Positions 1 through 6,125 of a stretch of 21,102 nt of DNA are shown piece by piece. The notes below the pieces were generated by a model, which was not told the origin of the DNA, made no database searches, and saw only the letters and a list, made by a program, of their open reading frames with translations. The stretch is from DASQEH01 sp038239485 (GTDB lineage Bacteria > Actinomycetota > Actinomycetes > Propionibacteriales > Nocardioidaceae), in assembly GCA_038239485.1 (NCBI GenBank), contig JBBSET010000060.1, positions 1 through 21,102 on the forward strand, given 5' to 3'. The position numbers were made by a program, and so were the translations under genes. Position 1 is the first letter of the stretch. Every line of letters begins with the position of its first letter.

Positions 1-135
1 GACGGGCCGTGCCAGCCGTACGGGACCGTGACCACGTCACCCGACCGGACCTCCGCCAGCACGTCGATCTCCGCACGCGCACGGCGCCCGTAGACGCGCT
101 GGTACGCCAGCCCCGGCCCCGCGGGTCCGGACGCC
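1..135. repeat. Inverted-repeat arm at left edge (copy of iolB interior)
   Basis: Base i here pairs with base 584-i, so the segment is the reverse complement of 449-583. I compared them base by base and found one mismatch in 135 (C at 117 where the other arm predicts A). Homology stops abruptly after base 135. Bases 136 to about 152 match neither arm and join this copy to the iolB reading frame. A long near-perfect copy of a gene interior, inverted and placed at the end of the sequence, is typical of an amplification chimera or assembly fold-back. A genuine inverted duplication is possible but less likely. Confidence 0.9.
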
Positions 136-152
136 CCCGCGCACTAGTAGAT

Positions 153-752
153 ATGCTCGAGCCGGCGCACGCGCGGGGCGGCCGGTTCGCGCTCCCGTCC
201 GCGGTCTGTGAGGCGACGCTGCCGTTCCGGTATGCGCCGGCCGCGTCGGTGCCGGTCGAGCTCCGCGGTGCCGGCTCTGCCAGCCGCCAGATCAACAACT
301 TCTGCACTCCCGGCGTCTTCGAGACCGACAAGCTGATCGCCTGCGAGGTCCTCACGCCCGGCGGGAACTGGTCGTCCTACCCACCGCACAAGCACGACGA
401 GGCCGGCCCGAGCGAGAGCCGGCTCGAGGAGATCTACTACTTCGAGGTGGCGTCCGGACCCGCGGGTCCGGGGCTGGCGTACCAGCGCGTCTACGGGCGC
501 CGTGCGCGTGCGGAGATCGACGTGCTGGCGGAGGTCCGGTCGGGTGACGTGGTCACGGTCCCGTACGGCTGGCACGGCCCGTCGATGGCGGCCCCCGGGT
601 ACGACCTCTACTACCTCAACGTGATGGCTGGTCCTGCCGACGAGCGCGCCTGGCTGATCACCGACGACCCGGACCACTCCTGGGTCCGCGAGACCTGGTC
701 GGCTCAGCAGGTCGACCCCAGGCTGCCGTTCGGCGGTGCAGGAGCGCGATGA
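153..752 (+). CDS. iolB: 5-deoxy-glucuronate isomerase IolB, N-terminally truncated
   Basis: IolB converts 5-deoxy-glucuronate to 2-deoxy-5-keto-gluconate in cytoplasmic myo-inositol catabolism. The readable protein carries the family's C-terminal cupin signature: GGRFALP, then RQINNFC, LTPGGNWSSYPPHKHDE with the histidine and acid metal ligands, EEIYYFE, GWHGPSMAAPGYDLYYLNVMAG and the terminal DPRLPF. Family members are about 270-300 residues, so roughly the first 100 are absent. IolB similarity begins near base 160. The ATG at 153 is only the nearest in-frame start, and the open frame continues left into the inverted-repeat junction. The truncation is therefore probably an end artefact and the gene may be intact in the organism. 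No other inositol gene is certain here. The stop overlaps the ATG of a 13-codon ORF (ATGA at 749-752). Confidence 0.85.
   Translation: MLEPAHARGGRFALPSAVCEATLPFRYAPAASVPVELRGAGSASRQINNFCTPGVFETDKLIACEVLTPGGNWSSYPPHKHDEAGPSESRLEEIYYFEVASGPAGPGLAYQRVYGRRARAEIDVLAEVRSGDVVTVPYGWHGPSMAAPGYDLYYLNVMAGPADERAWLITDDPDHSWVRETWSAQQVDPRLPFGGAGAR
449..583. repeat. Inverted-repeat arm inside iolB (original copy)
   Basis: This is the partner of bases 1-135. It lies in an uninterrupted IolB-coding stretch, so it is taken as the original and the edge copy as the duplicate. It encodes the part of the cupin between the EEIYYFE and GWHGPS motifs. Confidence 0.9.
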
Positions 753-786
753 ACGGCGACGGCACAGAGGGGAAGGGCAAGCGCCG

Positions 787-828
787 ATGAGGATGACCGG
801 GCGCTGGATCGACGGCGGCGACCTCTGA
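787..828 (+). pseudogene. Possible 5' remnant of mmsA/iolA-type dehydrogenase
   Basis: The 13-residue ORF reads MRMTGRWIDGGDL and stops. A Shine-Dalgarno-like GGAAGGG lies at 771-777, nine bases before the ATG. Actinobacterial methylmalonate-semialdehyde dehydrogenases, which often follow iolB, start with a similar x-WIDG segment, so this may be the 5' scrap of such a gene. It is reached through another mini-ORF (749-790) that overlaps iolB by ATGA and this ORF by ATGA. The similarity is short and could be chance. Confidence 0.2.
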
Positions 829-910
829 CGGGATCGGGTCGGCTCCACGATGCATGACCCCCATTGACCCTGGTGGAGACCGTCGGCGGGACCCTCGTGA
901 CCGTCGAGGT

Positions 911-934
911 CCTCGTCTACGCCGTAGCCCGAGG
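911..934. terminator. Possible bidirectional hairpin between convergent genes
   Basis: CCTCG (911-915) pairs with CGAGG (930-934), and inside it CTAC (917-920) pairs with GTAG (924-927). It sits between the iolB end and the stop of the minus-strand gene at 941. There is no T-run, as is common in actinobacteria. The rest of 753-940 holds only the mini-ORFs described above. Confidence 0.35.
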
Positions 935-940
935 CCACCG

Positions 941-2194
941 TCAGTGCGCGCTCCGGAAGCTGGGCACGAGATCGCGGGCCAGCTGCTCCAGGAACAGCCC
1001 CACGTCGGTGACGATGCCGCGTGCCTGCGACGAGCCGCGGTCGGCGAGCTTCACAACGGTGGCCGGGTTGATGTCGACGCAGACCAGCGGCACCGACGCG
1101 GGCAGGATGTTGCCGGTCGCCACCGAGTGGAGCATGGTCGCGACCATCAAGCAGAACCCGACGTCGGCCAGCTCCGCACGCATGGCGCGCTGGCCCTCGA
1201 TGACGTCGGTATAGACGTCGGGCAGCGGACCGTCGTCGCGGACGGACCCGACGAGCACGAACCTCAGCTGCTTCACCACCAGTGCGTGCATGATGCCTCC
1301 GGTCAGCACCCCCTGGTCGACGGCCATGGCGATGGAGCCCGCCTTGCGGATGGTGTTGATGGCCCGGATGTGGTGCTCGTGACCGTGCTCCACCCCTCGG
1401 CCCTGGGCCAGGTCCACGCCCAGTGACGTGCCGTACAGCGAGGACTCGATGTCGTGGGTCGCGAGGGCGTTGCCGGCGAAGAGCACGTCGACGTACCCCG
1501 CCTCGATCATCGCCACCATGGCCGGGGCGGCGCCGGTATGGACGACACCGGGGCCGCCGACCCACAGCACCTTCTTGCCCGCCGCCTTCGCCTCACGCAT
1601 GCCTTCGGCGACCTGGTGGACGAGCAGGGTCTGCGGCTTCTCGCTCGAGACGTCGGACTCCATGAAGCCGAACACCTCCTGCTCGACTCCGCCCGCCGGC
1701 TGCGGCGTGGTGACGCGCACGCCGGCCGCGCCACAGACGATCTCCATGCCGGCCACGACGTCGGACATCGGCAGCGTGTAGACCCGGGTTCCGCCGCCGC
1801 TGCGGTCGATCGCGAGCCCGCAGTCCATCTCCGGGTTGTCGACGTGATACCAGGCCCCCTCGATACGGACCCGGGTCTCCAGGTTGGTCGTCGAGTAGAA
1901 GCCGTCGGGGAAGACTCCGTCGGCGTCGGCGGTCGTGAGGGTCACCTCGCCAGGGTCGACCAGGTTGACCCCCCGGGTCTGCAGCCGCATCAGGGTCCGC
2001 TGCAGGGTGTCCTCGTCGTCGGCGGTCACGCAGATGCGGGCATAGGACGTGTCGGCGGCAAGGTGGCCGAGGTCGAACCTCTCGATCCGGTGGTCGCCGC
2101 CGTACTCGCGAATGTCCTCGAGCACCCGCGACAGGATCCCGCTGTCCATCAGGTGCCCGGTGATCTCGACGGTCTCGGTTGCCTGCGTGGTCAC
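941..2194 (-). CDS. LOR/SDH-domain protein, ornithine cyclodeaminase-like (TIGR00300-type)
   Basis: The 417-residue protein begins with a LOR/SDH conserved domain (about residues 8-105: ITGHLMDSGILSRVLEDI, then FDLGHLAADTSYARI). A larger NAD-binding-type region follows, with WVGGPGVVHTGAAPAMVAMI, the glycine-rich segments around TLPMSD and FAGNALATHD, and near the end CVDINPATVVKLADRGS. Relatives include an archaeal enzyme reported as an NAD-dependent ornithine cyclodeaminase and the C-terminal half of cyanobacterial AgrE/ArgZ, so ornithine to proline plus ammonia is a reasonable hypothesis. The substrate cannot be fixed from sequence. The start is GTG at 2194 because TAGCCT lies six bases upstream, predicting a leaderless mRNA. 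The upstream gene ends only 23 bases away. Confidence 0.75.
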   Translation of the reverse strand: MTTQATETVEITGHLMDSGILSRVLEDIREYGGDHRIERFDLGHLAADTSYARICVTADDEDTLQRTLMRLQTRGVNLVDPGEVTLTTADADGVFPDGFYSTTNLETRVRIEGAWYHVDNPEMDCGLAIDRSGGGTRVYTLPMSDVVAGMEIVCGAAGVRVTTPQPAGGVEQEVFGFMESDVSSEKPQTLLVHQVAEGMREAKAAGKKVLWVGGPGVVHTGAAPAMVAMIEAGYVDVLFAGNALATHDIESSLYGTSLGVDLAQGRGVEHGHEHHIRAINTIRKAGSIAMAVDQGVLTGGIMHALVVKQLRFVLVGSVRDDGPLPDVYTDVIEGQRAMRAELADVGFCLMVATMLHSVATGNILPASVPLVCVDINPATVVKLADRGSSQARGIVTDVGLFLEQLARDLVPSFRSAH

Positions 2195-2200
2195 CCCGCC

Positions 2201-2206
2201 AGGCTA
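2201..2206 (-). promoter_or_regulatory. -10 element TAGCCT for leaderless LOR/SDH gene
   Basis: On the minus strand TAGCCT is followed by GGCGGG (six bases) and the GTG at 2194. That places transcription start on or next to the start codon. The -35 region would lie in the 3' end of the upstream gene and shows no clear consensus. Confidence 0.55.
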
Positions 2207-2217
2207 ACGGGTCAGGC

Positions 2218-3063
2218 TCAGACGACGGCCCCGTTGTCGGGTCCCCAGTCACCATCGGTGTCGTCACCCATGGTGGCGACGAGGGTGATGAAGCCGCCGA
2301 TGAAGCCGATCACCCCGAGGAACGACAGCCAGCCGGGCGGGCTGAACCCGAAGACGGCGACCACCAGCAGCAACAGCGGGCCGGCCACCACGCCGATCCA
2401 GGCGGCCAGGCGGTGCGGCGCGATCGTGGGCAGCGGCGGAGGCGGGTCCGGGACGAAGCGGTCCTCGTCGTCGTCATCGGGCCGGGCCGCGGTGGTCGAG
2501 GTCGACGCGAGGAAGTCGATGTCGTCGAACGGGTCGCTGTGCGGGGCGCCCTGGTCGTCCGACGGGTCGGGTGCCTGCGTGCGAGGGTCGTCGACCGGCC
2601 GGCTCCGGGTGAGGCCACCGGCGCCAGCGGTGCGGTCCGTGAAGGGCATGACGACGTCGTCCTGCCCGCCACCGGACGATGTCGCGGCGCCGGGCCCCGT
2701 GTCGTCCCCGGGCGCCAGGTTCTCGATCTCGGGCCATGGCCTCGACCCGGTCTTGAGAGGCAGGTCGAAGCCCGCGACGAGCTGGGCCCAGGTCAGGTCG
2801 TCGTTGTCGTCGAGGAGGTGCGGGTCGCGCTCGGAGAGCAGGTCGCGGACCCGGGCGTACGCGGACGCGTCGACGTACAGCCGGTCCTTGACCCGGTCGC
2901 GGAACTCGGGTCGGTCGAAGCCGGAGACCGTCGTCGACTCGACCGGCTTGGTGTAGGCGGCGACCCCCTGGCCCTTCAGGTCGTCGAGGAGGGCGGTGGC
3001 GAGGACCGGGTCGAGGTCGGCGACAGGGGTGTAGGCCGGTGCCGTCAGGCCGTTAGAGCGCAT
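2218..3063 (-). CDS. Conserved-type membrane protein, unknown function
   Basis: I do not recognise the family with confidence. The 281-residue protein has three parts. Residues about 10-95 form a small mixed alpha/beta domain rich in charged residues, faintly like the DUF2007 signal-transducing fold. A long acidic, Pro/Ser/Asp-rich disordered linker follows (about 100-210). Two hydrophobic helices end the protein (about 221-241 and 243-264) before an acidic tail. The likely topology is a cytoplasmic N-terminal domain tethered to the membrane by a C-terminal hairpin. Its ATG at 3063 overlaps the end of the alpha/beta hydrolase gene by 11 bases, so the two are probably translationally coupled. 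Confidence 0.7.
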   Translation of the reverse strand: MRSNGLTAPAYTPVADLDPVLATALLDDLKGQGVAAYTKPVESTTVSGFDRPEFRDRVKDRLYVDASAYARVRDLLSERDPHLLDDNDDLTWAQLVAGFDLPLKTGSRPWPEIENLAPGDDTGPGAATSSGGGQDDVVMPFTDRTAGAGGLTRSRPVDDPRTQAPDPSDDQGAPHSDPFDDIDFLASTSTTAARPDDDDEDRFVPDPPPPLPTIAPHRLAAWIGVVAGPLLLLVVAVFGFSPPGWLSFLGVIGFIGGFITLVATMGDDTDGDWGPDNGAVV

Positions 3064-3817
3064 CGTCGCCGCCTGGGACGTGCTTGTGGATGAACTCGAC
3101 CGAGTCCGAGAAGATCGTGCTTGCGTCGTTGTCGAGGGTGGCGACGTGGTAGCTGTTGTCCAGCACCCGCTCGGTCACGTCTCGCGACGAGACGCGCTGG
3201 GTGATGATCTGGGCCGACAGCGGCTCGACCACGTGGTCCTCGACCGACCGGAACACCACGAGCGGGGCGGTGACCTTGGGCAGGTCCTCGCGGGTGACCT
3301 TCCACATGGCCCGCATCGAGTCCAGCGCGCGCAAGGGGACCCGGTCGTAGCTGCCCTCGACCGTCCCGGGCTTCTTGATGTCGTTGCCGATGCCATTGAG
3401 CGACCCGACCAGCCGCTTCAGGACCGGAAGGGCGGCGAACCGCTTGTCGCTGCTCGCCACCGAGGGGTTGACCAGGAGCAGTCCTGTCACCTGGTCCGGT
3501 CGCTCGGCGGCCAGTCGAAGCGCCAGGCAGCCGCCCATCGACAGGCCGGCGACGAAGACGTGGTCGCAGGTGGGCGTGAAAGTGTCCAGGCTCCGGGCCG
3601 CCTCGGCATACCAGTCCTGCCAGCTGGTCCGGTTCATCTCCTGCCACGTGGTGCCATGTCCGGGCAGCCGGGGCAGGTCGACGGTGTAGCCGTTCGCGGC
3701 GAGGTACTCCGCCCACGGTCGCATCGAGTGCGGCGATCCGGTGAAACCATGGAGGAGCAGAACCCCGGTACGCCCACCGCCGGCGTGGTACGGCTCAGCT
3801 TGGGACAAGACCGGCAC
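3053..3817 (-). CDS. Alpha/beta hydrolase (carboxylesterase/monoacylglycerol lipase-like)
   Basis: The protein is a compact serine hydrolase of about 254 residues. It shows the oxyanion segment LLLHGFTGSP, LPGHGT, the nucleophile elbow GLSMGG, an acidic residue in FRSVEDHVVEP and the catalytic histidine in NSYHVATLD. This pattern matches the Est30/monoacylglycerol lipase group that acts on short- or medium-chain esters or monoglycerides. There is no signal peptide, so it is cytoplasmic. The open frame reaches a TTG at 3841, but GTG at 3817 is preferred: it has AGGAG five bases upstream and starts directly with PVLSQAEPY, as homologues do. The gene overlaps the membrane-protein gene by 11 bases and lies back to back with plsC, which may point to a role in lipid turnover. 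Confidence 0.85.
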   Translation of the reverse strand: MPVLSQAEPYHAGGGRTGVLLLHGFTGSPHSMRPWAEYLAANGYTVDLPRLPGHGTTWQEMNRTSWQDWYAEAARSLDTFTPTCDHVFVAGLSMGGCLALRLAAERPDQVTGLLLVNPSVASSDKRFAALPVLKRLVGSLNGIGNDIKKPGTVEGSYDRVPLRALDSMRAMWKVTREDLPKVTAPLVVFRSVEDHVVEPLSAQIITQRVSSRDVTERVLDNSYHVATLDNDASTIFSDSVEFIHKHVPGGDDAL

Positions 3818-3968
3818 TGCGGCTCCTGGTTGTCGGTACAACGACGCGATCCTGTCATCGTGTCACGGCGCGAGCGCCTTTTCGACCCCTCCACGGGCGC
3901 GCGGCGGGGGGACATGAAGATGTCTCGGCCGACACTCCGTGAGAGGGTTCCCGCATAACGGCATGTCG

Positions 3969-3997
3969 TTGCTTGTGCGGAGGGGTGACCTTAGGGT
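3969..3997 (+). promoter_or_regulatory. Promoter of plsC
   Basis: TTGCTT (3969-3974) and TAGGGT (3992-3997) are separated by exactly 17 bases, a good vegetative sigma-factor spacing. Unlike most starts in this window, this one leaves a real leader of about 20 bases, containing GGGAGG before the GTG at 4023. The rest of the divergent spacer 3818-3968 shows nothing certain. Confidence 0.6.
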
Positions 3998-4022
3998 AAC
4001 TCGCGTCTAGGGAGGTCGCTGC

Positions 4023-4934
4023 GTGTTCTACTGGCTGCTGAAGTGGGTCTTCGTCGGACCGCTTCTCAAGCTCGTCTTCCGGCCGTATGCCGAAGGCACC
4101 GAGAACGTTCCGGAGGAGGGCGGCGCGATTCTCGCGAGCAACCACCTGTCGTACTCGGACTGGCTGTTCATGCCGCTCACGATCCCCCGCCGGGTGACCT
4201 TCGTGGCGAAGGCGGAGTACTTCACCACCCCGGGGCTCAAGGGCTGGCTGCAGAAGACGTTCTTCTCTGGAGCGGGACAGGTTCCGCTGGACCGGTCGGG
4301 CGGCCGCGCGTCCGAGGGCGCGATCCGGACCGGGCTGCGGATCCTGGCCGGCGGCGACCTGTTCGGGATCTACCCCGAGGGCACCCGCTCACACGACGGC
4401 AGGCTGTACCGGGGCAAGACGGGCATCGCGCGGATGGCCCTCGAGGCCAGGGTCCCGGTGATACCGATCGCCGTGATCGGGACCGACATCGTCGCACCGC
4501 CCGGTCGGATGTTCGGGCGTTACACCCGACCACACGTGCGGTTCGGCACCCCGCTGGACTTCTCGCGGTACGAGGGGATGGAGTCCGACCGGTACATCCT
4601 GCGCTCGATCACCGACGAGATCATGTACGAGATCATGCAGCTCTCCGGCCAGGAGTACGTCGACGTGTACGCCAGCAAGGCGAAGGAGGAGCTGCAGCGC
4701 GAGGCGAAGGCAGCATCCGCCGCGGCGAAGGCGGAGGCCAAGGCGCTCAAGGAGGCGAAGGCTGGCAGAGAGGCGAAGTCGGGTAACGACGCGGAGGGCA
4801 CCGAGGAGTCGACGGGGCTCGCGCAACAGCCCACCGGCGCCGACTCCGACCCGGCCTCGGTAGAGATCGAGGGCCTGCCCGGCTCGGCGTCTCCGCCCGA
4901 CGAATCCGAGTCCGGCGGTGTCGGGGCTGCGTGA
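4023..4934 (+). CDS. plsC: 1-acyl-sn-glycerol-3-phosphate acyltransferase (PlsC family)
   Basis: This enzyme acylates lysophosphatidic acid to phosphatidic acid at the inner face of the membrane. The catalytic HX4D box is HLSYSD at residues 41-46. The substrate-binding segment FGIYPEGTRS lies at 114-123, and the VPVIPIAVIGTD block at 144-155. A hydrophobic N-terminus (about 3-19) suggests membrane association. After the about 210-residue catalytic domain comes an unusual tail of roughly 90 residues. Its first part is an Ala/Lys/Glu-rich helix with AKA/EAK repeats (about 218-252), followed by an acidic disordered end. The GTG start is supported by GGGAGG and a well-placed promoter. The orthologue in M. 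tuberculosis (Rv2182c) is also near the DAHP synthase gene. Confidence 0.9.
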   Translation: MFYWLLKWVFVGPLLKLVFRPYAEGTENVPEEGGAILASNHLSYSDWLFMPLTIPRRVTFVAKAEYFTTPGLKGWLQKTFFSGAGQVPLDRSGGRASEGAIRTGLRILAGGDLFGIYPEGTRSHDGRLYRGKTGIARMALEARVPVIPIAVIGTDIVAPPGRMFGRYTRPHVRFGTPLDFSRYEGMESDRYILRSITDEIMYEIMQLSGQEYVDVYASKAKEELQREAKAASAAAKAEAKALKEAKAGREAKSGNDAEGTEESTGLAQQPTGADSDPASVEIEGLPGSASPPDESESGGVGAA

Positions 4935-5015
4935 GCCTCGATCTGCGAGTGGTGTGGATCGCTCGACCTGAGCCAGCCGAGCCGGGCGAAGGTCGGGCAG
5001 GCAGACGATGCCGAC

Positions 5016-5021
5016 TAAGGT
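5016..5021 (+). promoter_or_regulatory. Possible -10 element TAAGGT of the phosphofructokinase gene
   Basis: TAAGGT would give a leader of about 40 bases carrying the ribosome-binding site GAGGGAG (5054-5060), nine bases before the ATG. No convincing -35 is seen. In the spacer, CGACCT (4964-4969) and AGGTCG (4990-4995) could form a weak hairpin after plsC. Confidence 0.35.
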
Positions 5022-5069
5022 GATCGATGGGGATCGCCACACGAGCTTGAGCCGAGGGAGCACCATCGC

Positions 5070-6095
5070 ATGCGCGTCGGAGTTTTGACCGGGGGCGGAG
5101 ACTGCCCGGGGTTGAACGCTGTCATTCGTGCCGTCGTCCGCAAGGGCGTCGGCCAGTACGGCTACGAGTTCGTGGGGTTCCGCGACGGTTGGCGGGGACC
5201 CCTGGAGAACATCACGATACAGCTCGGTATCCCCGAGGTGCGCGGCATCCTCCCGCGCGGCGGCACGATCTTGGGGTCGTCGAGGACCAACCCGTTCAAG
5301 ATCGAGGGCGGTGTCGAGAAGATCATCTCCACCCTCCGACACAACGAGCTGGACGCGCTCATCGCGATCGGCGGCGAGGACACCCTCGGCGTCGCCACCA
5401 AGCTGTCCGACCTGGGCATCAACGTCGTCGGGGTGCCGAAGACGATCGACAACGACCTCAGCGGCACGGACTTCACATTCGGGTTCGACACGGCGGTCAA
5501 TATCGCCACCGAGGCGATCGACCGCCTCCACACGACGGCTGAGTCGCACCATCGCGTCCTCGTCGTGGAGGTGATGGGCCGCCATGCCGGCTGGATCGCT
5601 CTGCACGCCGGCCTCGCCGGCGGCGCCAACATCATCTTGATCCCCGAGCAGCCGTTCGACATCGTGCGGGTGTGCGAGCTCGTCGAGCAGCGGTTCAAGC
5701 TGCAGTACGCGCCCATCATCGTGGTGTCGGAGGGTGCCGTACCCGCGCACGGCACGGAAACGACGGTGCTCGGCGAGGTCGACTCCTTCGGTCACGCTCG
5801 CCTGGGCGGCGTCGGTGACCGGTTGGCGCACGAGATCGAGACGCGCACCGGCAAGGAGTCACGTGCGGTGGTCCTCGGGCACACGCAGCGCGGCGGCACC
5901 CCGACGGCGTTCGACCGCTGGCTCGCCACACGCTTCGGCCTCCACGCGATCGAGGCGGTCCACGACGGCGACTTCGGCACCATGGTGGCGTTGCGCGGCA
6001 CCGCTATCGTCCGGGTGCCACTGATCGAGGGCACCAGGGAGCTGAAGACCGTCGACCCGGCGCAGTATGCGGAGGCAGAGGTCCTTTTTGGCTAG
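5070..6095 (+). CDS. pfp: 6-phosphofructokinase, predicted pyrophosphate-dependent
   Basis: The enzyme phosphorylates fructose 6-phosphate to the 1,6-bisphosphate in glycolysis. The 341-residue protein shows LTGGGDCPGLNAVIR at the N-terminus, GGEDT at 101-105, PKTIDND at 123-129 with the catalytic Asp127, EVMGRHAGW and GHTQRGGTPTAFDR. Phosphoryl-donor choice in this family follows residues 104 and 124 (E. coli numbering). ATP enzymes of the actinobacterial group, such as M. tuberculosis PfkA, have Gly104 (GGEGT). The PPi enzyme of Amycolatopsis methanolica has Asp104 with Lys124. This protein has Asp104 and Lys124 at exactly those positions, so PPi is predicted as donor and the step would be reversible. 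The annotation pfkA would otherwise apply. Start ATG with a good ribosome-binding site. Confidence 0.92.
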   Translation: MRVGVLTGGGDCPGLNAVIRAVVRKGVGQYGYEFVGFRDGWRGPLENITIQLGIPEVRGILPRGGTILGSSRTNPFKIEGGVEKIISTLRHNELDALIAIGGEDTLGVATKLSDLGINVVGVPKTIDNDLSGTDFTFGFDTAVNIATEAIDRLHTTAESHHRVLVVEVMGRHAGWIALHAGLAGGANIILIPEQPFDIVRVCELVEQRFKLQYAPIIVVSEGAVPAHGTETTVLGEVDSFGHARLGGVGDRLAHEIETRTGKESRAVVLGHTQRGGTPTAFDRWLATRFGLHAIEAVHDGDFGTMVALRGTAIVRVPLIEGTRELKTVDPAQYAEAEVLFG

Positions 6096-6113
6096 CCCGG
6101 CTGTCGCAGGACC

Positions 6114-6119
6114 TAGGCT
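6114..6119 (+). promoter_or_regulatory. -10 element TAGGCT for leaderless DAHP synthase gene
   Basis: TAGGCT, then GCACGC (six bases), then ATG at 6126, with no Shine-Dalgarno sequence. It begins 19 bases after the phosphofructokinase stop, so the gene can be transcribed separately from its neighbour. Confidence 0.6.
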
Positions 6120-6125
6120 GCACGC

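Noticed and set aside
1..152. Extending iolB upstream to base 9 as its true N-terminus
   Set aside because: Bases 1-135 are an inverted copy of iolB's own interior, so the encoded residues are an antisense translation, not an IolB N-terminus.
1454..2956. 500-codon plus-strand open frame
   Set aside because: Antisense to the LOR/SDH and membrane-protein genes; long open frames opposite genes are expected at this G+C content and its translation is low-complexity with no domain.
3818..3841. TTG start at 3841 for the alpha/beta hydrolase
   Set aside because: GTG at 3817 has AGGAG at proper spacing and matches the usual N-terminus.
4389..5831. 480-codon minus-strand open frame
   Set aside because: Runs opposite plsC and the phosphofructokinase, both with clear catalytic motifs.
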